In this document: piece by piece, positions 36,926 to 43,563 of the stretch
Layout of the letters: every line of letters begins with the position of its first letter
How positions within the stretch are numbered: the stretch's first letter is position 1
NCBI RefSeq assembly: GCF_039929605.1
Contig: NZ_JBDSQX010000075.1
Location: 9,049 to 73,048, forward strand
Direction: 5' to 3'
From: Pelomonas sp039929605
GTDB taxonomy: Bacteria > Pseudomonadota > Gammaproteobacteria > Burkholderiales > Burkholderiaceae_C
DNA length: 64,000 nucleotides
Notes under the pieces: model-generated
What the model was told of the DNA's origin: nothing
The model's database searches: none
What the model saw: the letters and a program-made list of their open reading frames with translations, nothing else
Position numbers and translations under genes: made by a program

Positions 36926-38896
36926 TCAGCCCGCCGCGCTGGCGGGCAGCTCGATGAAGAACACGTTGCCCTGCTCCTGGCCGCACCAGCCTGCATGGCC
37001 GCCATGGTGCTGGGCCACGGCCTGCACGAAGGCCAGGCCCAGGCCCGCCCCCGGGGCGCCGGCCTGCGCCCCGACCCCGCTCCCGCCGCGGCGGAAAGCC
37101 TCGAAGAGGCCGGTGGCCAGCTCCGGGCGCAGCGGCACGCCCGCGTCCCTCACCTCGATGCGCCAGCACGCCCCGGCGGCCATCAGTTGGCAGTGCACGC
37201 GCCCACCGCGGGGGCTGCCATGCTTGAGGGCGTTGTCGATCAGGTTCACCAGCGCGCGGGTCAGCATCGAGCGGTCACCCGAGACCAGGCATTCATGCGC
37301 CGGCGCCGGGCAGTCCAGCGTCACCGCCCTGGCCTGTGCCAGCGGCCAGCAGCCGTCGACCGCCTCGATCAAGGCATCGCGCAGGTCCAGCACCTCCAAG
37401 CGGTAGCCCTGCGCGGTTTCCGCACGGGCGAGCTGCACGAAGCCCTCGGCCATTGCCAGCGCGCGGCGCGACTGCGCTTCGATCAACGGCAGCACCGAAG
37501 CGGCATGGGCACCGTCCTGCAACTCGATCAACGCCAGCGTGGCCGACAGAGGCGCCCGCAGGTCATGCGACAGGAAGTGCAGCGCCTGCTGGCGCTGGCG
37601 TTGCAGCGAGCGCACATGCGCTGCAGCCGCGGCCAGCGCCGCCATCCGGCGGTCGAGCAGGTCGCCATGGATGGCGGGTGGGTCGTAGCCCTCGCCGGGG
37701 GGCAGCTGCTGGCGCGTGCGCTCGAACTCACGGGCCAGGTAGGCGAGCGCCGCTTCGAGCCGCTGCCAGCTCCACAGCGGGTACAGCAGCAGCAGCCCCA
37801 GCAGCGCCGCCCCCGGTTGCCATTGCACGCCTGCCCATTGCGTCAACTGCAGCGCCCAGGCCAGGCAGACGGCCGCAGGCAGCAGCGCCAGCAGTGCGCC
37901 CACCGCCAGCCGTGGTGGTGCCAGGCGCAGGGCCAGGGCGGCCAGGCCGAGCACGAGCAAGGTCAGCAGCGCCGCCTCCCAGGGCGCGGCGGCGCGCAGG
38001 CTGCGACCTTCGCGCAGGGCGGCGATCGTCTGCGCTGCCATCTCGACACCCGGCATCAACGCGTCCTGGCTGGCCATGGGCGTGGGGTAGGCGTCCGACA
38101 GGCCCGGCGCCGTGGCGCCGACCAGCACGATGGCGCCACGCAAGGACGCAGGCGGCACCCGGCCTTCAAGCACGTCGAGGTAGGACAGGCGCCGCACATG
38201 CCCCGGCGGGCCGGCGAAGGGAATCGTGTAGGGCTGCGCGCGCCGCCACCGGCCCGGCTCGGCACCAGCACCAACATCAGCACCGGGCGGCGGGCCGCTC
38301 AGCTCCTCGCCTGCAGCCCTGAGCACGGCCAGCGCGAAGTTCTCCCACAGCACGTCGCCAAAGCCCTCGTGCAGAAAGACGCGCCGCGCCACGCCATCGG
38401 CATCCAGCGCCACATGCACATGCCCCAACCCGGCAGCGGCAGCGGCGAGCGCCGGTGCCGGCAGCGACACCACCGCCGCGCCAGGCTGCATCGGCGCCAT
38501 GCGCAGCGGCAGCACCACGCGGCCATTGCGCCGCATGGCCGCAGCGAGCTGCGCGTCGTGGGCGGCATCGGGCTCGGAGAGCAGCAGGTCCAGGCCCACG
38601 GCGCGCGGCGCGGCTGCGGTGAGCGCGTCCAGCAGCCGTGCATGCACGTCACGCGGCCAGGGCCAGCGCCCGATGGCGGCCAGGCTCGCATCGTCGATGC
38701 CCACGACCACGATGTCCTGCGGCATGGGGCGGGCGGCCCAGGCGAGCAGGCGGTCCGAGAGCAGGGCATCGGCCCGGCCCAGGCCGTTGAACGCCCCGAG
38801 CGCCACGAATGCCGCCACGAAGAGCAGCAGCCCCAGCCGTGCGCCCCGCCACCCATGGCGGCCGGCCAGCCGGCGAGTGCGCTGCGGCCGGGGCAT
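36926..38896 (-). CDS. CHASE2-domain sensor histidine kinase
   Basis: 656 residues. There is one N-terminal membrane helix (about 20-38), then a large extracytoplasmic CHASE2 domain (about 40-310, with IVVVGIDDASLAAIGRWPWPR and GAIVLVGATAPGLSD). Two or three further helices (about 320-395) lead to a cytoplasmic kinase. The H-box is FLSHDLRAPLSA, the N-box LVNLIDNALKHG, and the G-box GAGLGLAFVQ. The start ATG 38896 overlaps the stop of the FecR/LysM gene (TGATG), so the two are translationally coupled. The likely partner is the OmpR-type regulator two genes upstream. CHASE2 ligands are not generally known. Confidence 0.92.
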   Translation of the reverse strand: MPRPQRTRRLAGRHGWRGARLGLLLFVAAFVALGAFNGLGRADALLSDRLLAWAARPMPQDIVVVGIDDASLAAIGRWPWPRDVHARLLDALTAAAPRAVGLDLLLSEPDAAHDAQLAAAMRRNGRVVLPLRMAPMQPGAAVVSLPAPALAAAAAGLGHVHVALDADGVARRVFLHEGFGDVLWENFALAVLRAAGEELSGPPPGADVGAGAEPGRWRRAQPYTIPFAGPPGHVRRLSYLDVLEGRVPPASLRGAIVLVGATAPGLSDAYPTPMASQDALMPGVEMAAQTIAALREGRSLRAAAPWEAALLTLLVLGLAALALRLAPPRLAVGALLALLPAAVCLAWALQLTQWAGVQWQPGAALLGLLLLYPLWSWQRLEAALAYLAREFERTRQQLPPGEGYDPPAIHGDLLDRRMAALAAAAAHVRSLQRQRQQALHFLSHDLRAPLSATLALIELQDGAHAASVLPLIEAQSRRALAMAEGFVQLARAETAQGYRLEVLDLRDALIEAVDGCWPLAQARAVTLDCPAPAHECLVSGDRSMLTRALVNLIDNALKHGSPRGGRVHCQLMAAGACWRIEVRDAGVPLRPELATGLFEAFRRGGSGVGAQAGAPGAGLGLAFVQAVAQHHGGHAGWCGQEQGNVFFIELPASAAG

Positions 38897-40533
38897 CAGC
38901 GGCTCGTCTGCACCCGCTCGCCGCTGCCCTGCTGCACCGGGTTGCCGTCGCTGCTGCAGACGCTGGCGTCGGTGTGGACCAGGCGTGGCGGCGAGAACGC
39001 CGAGCGCATGCCCTGCGCACTGATGGCCTGCATGCGCAGCGCGTAGGGCAGGCAGCGCGGCGGCACCGCAAGCTGCAGGCTGCCGGCCGCAACCTCTTCG
39101 TCCTGCAGCACGGCGCCGAAGCCGGCATCGGTGGCCACCTGCACGCGGTAGCGGTAGCCGTCGAGCGGCTTCCATTGCACCTGCCGGCCGTCGGCCACGA
39201 TCTCGTCGGCGAGCGGGGCCGGCGGCAACGGCACGACGACAAACCGGCCGGGGTCGCCGAAGGGCCCGCGCTCGAGGCCGCCATCGCCCTCCGGCGCCAG
39301 CGAGGCCACGCGCCAGTACACCTCGCCGACGGGCAGCGCCTGCAGTTCGAAGTGGCAGCGCCCGCTGCCCTGCTGTTCCTGCAGCAGCGGCTCGAAACGC
39401 GGGTTGCTCGCCAGCTGCAGCAGGTAGGCCTGGGCCAGCGGCACGTCGGTGCAGGCGATGGCCACGCCGTCCGGGCCGACCGTGGCGCCGGGCAGCGGTG
39501 ACTGCGCCAGCGGGGGCACCGGCGTGGTCTTGACCCACAGCGGGCCGCTCGCCTCGGCGCCCAGCAGCCCGTCGCCGTCCATGGCCCGGGCGCGCAGGCG
39601 GTAGCGCCCGTCAGGCAGGCCGTCGAGCACCAGCGGCGCTGGCGCCTCGACCGACCACAGCACGCGCGTGAAGGACGCGTCGTCCGCCACTTCGACGCGG
39701 TAGCGCTCGGCCCCGGCCACCGGCGGCAGCTGCAGCAATCCGGGCTGGGCTTCGACACGCAGCGGCTGGCCAGACAGATCGGGCGCCGGCAGCAGGGGCC
39801 TGAGCTGCGGCGGGCCGCCGGGCCGCACCACGGCGCCCTGCCCCGCCCGCACGGCCACCGGCAAGCCGCCTGCGCGCGCCAGCGCCTGCACCTCGACGGT
39901 CCCTTCGATCACGTCGGCCGCAGTGCGCCCCGCCTCGGCGGGCACCGACACGCCGAAGCGCGTGCCGCGCACGCCAGCGGTTGCTAAAGGCGTCTTCACC
40001 TGGAAGTGCGAACCGGGCGACTGCGGCGCCACGTCCGCATCGACACGGCCCTGGTTCAGCTCGATCAGGATGTTGCGGCGCTGCGCCGCCGGGAGGTCGC
40101 GCAGGCGCAGCAGCCGGGAGCGGCTGTTGGCCTGCAGTTGCAGCAGCGATCCGTCGTGCAGCCGCAGGCTGACGAAGCCCTGCGCGCCCACCTCCAGCCC
40201 AGCGCCTTCGGGCACCAGCGCGCCGATGCGCAGCGGCGCCCCGTCGGCGCTGACCGGCCCGCGCACATATTCGACCCGCGCGGGTGCGACCGCGCCCTTC
40301 AGCAGCGACGCCGGCAACAGCAGGCGCTGATGCGGGTGAAGGCGAAACGGCCGCGCCAGCCGGTTGAGCTTGGCGACTTCGGGCCAATGGCGTGCATCCT
40401 CGAGCAAGCGCCCGGCGATGACGTAGAGCGACTCGCCGCGCTGCACTTCGTAGGGCACCGTGTCCTGAGCCGGCGCTGCGCTTGCAGCGAAGGCGGCCAC
40501 GGTCATCAGGCTGGCCATCAAACGCGCCGTCAT
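38896..40533 (-). CDS. periplasmic LysM + FecR domain protein
   Basis: 545 residues. Signal peptide at 1-22 (ends AAPAQ). A LysM domain lies at about 27-77 (VPYEVQRGESLYVIAGRLL...), suggesting binding to peptidoglycan. A FecR domain follows (about 90-220), with HFQVKTPLATAGVRGTRFGVSV. Three beta-sandwich segments resembling fibronectin-type modules come next (about 265-520), each with a YRxxVA/D pattern. Here FecR is not next to a sigma factor or TonB receptor but between a CHASE2 kinase and a response regulator, an arrangement known from other proteobacteria. It probably presents an envelope signal to the kinase. It overlaps both neighbours. Confidence 0.88.
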   Translation of the reverse strand: MTARLMASLMTVAAFAASAAPAQDTVPYEVQRGESLYVIAGRLLEDARHWPEVAKLNRLARPFRLHPHQRLLLPASLLKGAVAPARVEYVRGPVSADGAPLRIGALVPEGAGLEVGAQGFVSLRLHDGSLLQLQANSRSRLLRLRDLPAAQRRNILIELNQGRVDADVAPQSPGSHFQVKTPLATAGVRGTRFGVSVPAEAGRTAADVIEGTVEVQALARAGGLPVAVRAGQGAVVRPGGPPQLRPLLPAPDLSGQPLRVEAQPGLLQLPPVAGAERYRVEVADDASFTRVLWSVEAPAPLVLDGLPDGRYRLRARAMDGDGLLGAEASGPLWVKTTPVPPLAQSPLPGATVGPDGVAIACTDVPLAQAYLLQLASNPRFEPLLQEQQGSGRCHFELQALPVGEVYWRVASLAPEGDGGLERGPFGDPGRFVVVPLPPAPLADEIVADGRQVQWKPLDGYRYRVQVATDAGFGAVLQDEEVAAGSLQLAVPPRCLPYALRMQAISAQGMRSAFSPPRLVHTDASVCSSDGNPVQQGSGERVQTSR

Positions 40534-41246
40534 GCCGTGTGCGCCTCAGCCGAGCCGGCCACTGCGGGGTCCAGGGCCTCCAGCCGATAACCGTGCCCGT
40601 AGACGGCGACCAACCGGTAGCCGCGCTCGGGCCGCAGGCCGAGCTTGCTGCGCACGGCGGACACATGGGTGTCCAGCGTGCGCGTTGGCACCTCGGTATC
40701 CCGCCCCCACACGGTTTGCATCAGGTAGGCACGCGACAACAACTGCCCGAGCCGCTGGAAAAGGCAGTGCGCAAGCGCGAACTCACGCTGCTTGAGCTCG
40801 ATGGGCTGGCCCTCGTACAGCACCAGGCATGAGGACGGCTGCAGCAGGAAGCCGCCATGCTGCAGGCCGGCCTCCTGCGCGGGGTAGGCACGGCGCAGCA
40901 GGGCCAGCATGCGGGCCTTCAGCTCGGCGCTGCGCACGGGCTTGGTGACGTAGTCGTCCGCACCGGCGCTCAGGGCTTGAACCACGTCCCGCTCCTCATC
41001 GCGATGGGTCACGAAGATGATGGGCGCGCGAACACGGTGCTGCCCGCGCAAGGCGCGCAGCACGTCCAGGCCGGAGGTATCGGGCAGTTCCCAGTCGATC
41101 AGGAAAAGGTCGAAGGTGGCCTGCCGCACCGCCTGCAGCAGCGCGGCTCCGCTGGAAAAGCGGTGGCAAGCATGACCAAGCGCCCCAACCACGCGGGCAA
41201 GCAGGTCGAGTTGGTGGACATCGTCGTCAAGAACGGCGATCTGCAT
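40530..41246 (-). CDS. OmpR-family response regulator
   Basis: 238 residues from ATG 41246 (MQIAVLDDD). The receiver domain has acidic DDD, phospho-acceptor Asp in DLFLIDWELPD, the THRDEE loop and the K of VTKPVRS. The C-terminal winged helix (about 130-225) has LKQREFALAHCLFQRLGQLLSRAYLMQTVWG and RTLDTHVSAVRSKLGL. A TTG at 41264 would add six residues and is less likely. It overlaps the FecR/LysM gene by ATGA and starts the three-gene sensory operon. A natural target is the giant surface gene, which is inference. Confidence 0.93.
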   Translation of the reverse strand: MQIAVLDDDVHQLDLLARVVGALGHACHRFSSGAALLQAVRQATFDLFLIDWELPDTSGLDVLRALRGQHRVRAPIIFVTHRDEERDVVQALSAGADDYVTKPVRSAELKARMLALLRRAYPAQEAGLQHGGFLLQPSSCLVLYEGQPIELKQREFALAHCLFQRLGQLLSRAYLMQTVWGRDTEVPTRTLDTHVSAVRSKLGLRPERGYRLVAVYGHGYRLEALDPAVAGSAEAHTA

Positions 41247-41276
41247 GGCTGTCGTCGGGCGCAAAGCCGCGCATTG

Positions 41277-41354
41277 TCAACGACGCCGCCAGCCGCGGGC
41301 CACTGGTTCCTCCTCGCCCTCGGAGTAGATCCACACCTCGCCCACGGCGAGCGA
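41277..41354 (-). pseudogene. 3' remnant of a thioesterase gene
   Basis: In the minus-strand frame these bases read SLAVGEVWIYSEGEEEPVA, then five unrelated residues and a TGA. This corresponds to LAVGEVWIYSEGEDEPVAH at the C-terminus of the intact thioesterase gene (42562-42987). Bases 41301-41353 match 42604-42656 at 49 of 53 positions in the same orientation. Upstream of the remnant there is no start or rest of the domain, so it is a dead fragment. The two copies flank the serine hydrolase gene. Confidence 0.7.
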
Positions 41355-41404
41355 TAGTTGCGCCTTCGGCTCCGCGCCTCGCGGGTTCGGAACCAGCACT
41401 CACG

Positions 41405-42541
41405 ATGACCTTCATGCCCACGACCCATCACTCGCTCACCGGCCTTATCGCCGCCTTCATCGGCGGCTGCCTTCTCGCGGTTTTCGCACCGGCCGGCGCC
41501 GCCGGCCTGGATGAAGCCAACGCCATGACGCGGCAGTTCGTGCAGAAGACCATGCAGGAGCGACGCATCCCTGGCCTGCAGATCGCCGTCATCCAGGACG
41601 GCCAACTGGTGCTGAGCGAAAGCTACGGCCTGGCCAGTGTCGAGAACCAGGTGCCAGCGACCAACACCACTTTGTTCCCGCTCAACTCGGGCACCAAGCC
41701 CGTCACCGGTGTCGCCATGGCGCAGTTGGCCCAAGCCGGGCTGGTGGATCTCAACGCGCCGATCTCGCGCTACCTCGATGACTTGCCCGCGACCTGGCGC
41801 GCCATTCGCGTGCGGCAACTGCTGGCACACACCTCCGGGCTGCCGGACATCGTCGAAGAGCCGGGCCTGATGGCAGGCAGCACGGAGGCCGGCATGTGGA
41901 AGGCGGTCAAGGCGCGGCCCGTGGAGGCCCAGCCGGGCGAGCGCTTCGCCTACAACCAGACCAACTACGGCTTGCTGGCGCAGATCATCGCCAAGCAGAC
42001 CGGCATGCCCTACGAGCAGTACGTCGCGCAACGGCAGTTCGCCGTCGCCGACATGCGCGCATCGACCTTCGGCGACAGCTACGACCCGGTGCCGCATGCG
42101 GCCACGATCTACAGCTACTTTCCCCGCCGCACGCTGGCCGCCAACGATGCCAACCGGCTGTCTCGCTGGCTCTACGAAATACCGTACTCACTGAACGCAG
42201 GCGGCGGGCTGCTGACCACGGCGAACGAGATGGCGCGGTGGATCATGGCGCTGACCAGCGGTCGCCTGATGCCGATGAGCCAGCTCGATGGCATGTGGGC
42301 GCCGGAGAAGCTCAACGGCGGCGCCTCCGGTGATTGGTCAGCGGGCTGGCCGGTCCTCGCTGTGGCGCCCCATCGCCAGGTAGCCGGCATCGGCGGCAAC
42401 CGATCCGCCTTCGTCATCTACCCCGACGACGGGCTGGCCATCGTGGTGCTGACCAATCTGGTGGGCGGCAACCCCGAGCGCTTCATTCCGCAGATTGCCG
42501 AGCTCTACAGCAAGCGCTTGCCGGGCCAGTTGGCGCACTGA
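41405..42541 (+). CDS. beta-lactamase-fold serine hydrolase, secreted
   Basis: 378 residues with a signal peptide (about 1-32, ending GAAG|LDEA). The class C beta-lactamase/DD-peptidase fold is clear. The nucleophile motif SxxK is S-G-T-K in LFPLNSGTKPVTG (about residues 93-105), and HTSGLPD follows. The second motif reads YNQ (FAYNQTNYGLL) where YSN is usual. The third, normally HxG or KTG, reads GIGGN (QVAGIGGNRSAF). A role as esterase or peptidase is more likely than antibiotic hydrolysis. It lies between direct repeats derived from a neighbouring thioesterase gene, suggesting insertion or local rearrangement. Confidence 0.85.
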   Translation: MTFMPTTHHSLTGLIAAFIGGCLLAVFAPAGAAGLDEANAMTRQFVQKTMQERRIPGLQIAVIQDGQLVLSESYGLASVENQVPATNTTLFPLNSGTKPVTGVAMAQLAQAGLVDLNAPISRYLDDLPATWRAIRVRQLLAHTSGLPDIVEEPGLMAGSTEAGMWKAVKARPVEAQPGERFAYNQTNYGLLAQIIAKQTGMPYEQYVAQRQFAVADMRASTFGDSYDPVPHAATIYSYFPRRTLAANDANRLSRWLYEIPYSLNAGGGLLTTANEMARWIMALTSGRLMPMSQLDGMWAPEKLNGGASGDWSAGWPVLAVAPHRQVAGIGGNRSAFVIYPDDGLAIVVLTNLVGGNPERFIPQIAELYSKRLPGQLAH

Positions 42542-42561
42542 CGCCGTTTGAGCGCGCGACC

Positions 42562-42987
42562 TCAGCGCTCTCGCGGGATCGCATAGGTCCCCGTCGCGTG
42601 CGCCACCGGTTCGTCCTCGCCTTCGGAGTAGATCCACACCTCGCCCACGGCCAGCGTCTTGCCAAGCTTCATCAGCCGGCATCGCGCCACCAGGCGCCGG
42701 TCCGCACGCGGCTTGCGCAGGAAGTTGATGGAGAGGTTGGTCGTCACCGCCAGCGGCACGATGCCGATGCGCGCGAGGATGGCGATATACAGCGCCACGT
42801 CGGCCAAAGTCATCATGACCGGGCCCGACACCGTGCCCCCAGGCCTCAGCTCGTGCTCGCCCACCGGGTGGGCCACGACGACGCTACCGTCGTCGTCCAG
42901 CTCTTCCAGCGTGCAGCGGTTCTGCGGGAATTCGGTGGCCAGAAAGTCGGCCAAGGTCTTCAAGTTCACGACTGCGGATGAGGTCAC
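42562..42987 (-). CDS. PaaI-type hotdog thioesterase
   Basis: 141 residues from GTG 42987, chosen because AAGGAG stands six bases before it; a TTG at 43011 is less likely. The hotdog fold shows LRPGGTVSGPVMMTLADVALYIAI with the catalytic Asp on the long helix, TTNLSINFLRKP, and LAVGEVWIYSEGEDEPVAHATGTY. It probably hydrolyses acyl-CoA thioesters; substrate unknown. It ends 20 bases beyond the convergent serine hydrolase. Its 3' end is duplicated at 41301-41353. Confidence 0.87.
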   Translation of the reverse strand: MTSSAVVNLKTLADFLATEFPQNRCTLEELDDDGSVVVAHPVGEHELRPGGTVSGPVMMTLADVALYIAILARIGIVPLAVTTNLSINFLRKPRADRRLVARCRLMKLGKTLAVGEVWIYSEGEDEPVAHATGTYAIPRER

Positions 42988-43060
42988 GGAGCACTCCTTG
43001 GCACGGTGCAAGCAGCTTATGGCAAGCTAACGGCCCACGTCGCCAACTTCGGGGCCCGCC

Positions 43061-43273
43061 ATGGACACCACTTTTGAAACCCTAGAAGCCGAGGTGCTGA
43101 AGCTGCCGTTGGCCCAGCGCACGAAGCTCCTGGACCGCGTGGTGGCCAGTCTCGACGCCGATGCCGCCCGTGATGCAGCCTGGGATGCAGTTGCCGCCAG
43201 CCGCGACGCCGAAGCCGCGCAACTCGTACCGATGGATGAGGCGCTGGCGCGGCTTCGCAACGAGCACGCGTGA
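43061..43273 (+). CDS. addiction-module antitoxin, small
   Basis: 70 residues, helical and acidic: FETLEAEVLKLPLAQRTKLLDRVVASLDAD, followed by a C-terminal helix AAQLVPMDEALARLRNEHA. This is the pattern of the unstable addiction-module antitoxins paired with RelE/ParE toxins. It overlaps the toxin gene by GTGA. As the toxin is truncated by a stop, the antitoxin may be a leftover or may still bind a partner elsewhere. Confidence 0.82.
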   Translation: MDTTFETLEAEVLKLPLAQRTKLLDRVVASLDADAARDAAWDAVAASRDAEAAQLVPMDEALARLRNEHA

Positions 43274-43563
43274 GCCGCTTCTTTGACCCCAGGGCCGAAG
43301 CGGAGTTGGCCGCAGCGTTCCGGTTCTACCGGCGAGAGGCTGGCGTGCAGGTGGCTCAGCGTTTTCTGGAAGAGTTCGAACGCATCGCGCGGCTCATCGA
43401 GCACCAACCCGGGCTGGGCACGCCGACCGGCGACGGCCGGCGCAGCTATCCGCTCCACGACTTTCCCTACTCGGTGATCTACGCCACCGACCAGTGAGGC
43501 TTGCGCGTGCTCGTCGCGCGACATCAGCACCGCGAGCCGTCTCACGGCGACGGTCGACGCTGA
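43270..43563 (+). pseudogene. RelE/ParE-type toxin with in-frame TGA
   Basis: From GTG 43270 the frame gives 75 residues (SRFFDPRAEAELAAAFRFYRREAG..., FPYSVIY) and stops at TGA 43495-43497. The same frame continues after the stop as GLRVLVARHQHREPSH to a TGA at 43561-43563. That is exactly the expected last strand and tail of a RelE/ParE toxin of about 97 residues. A single nonsense change therefore removes the C-terminal strand that usually carries catalytic residues. The toxin is probably inactive; a sequencing error is the alternative. Confidence 0.72.
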
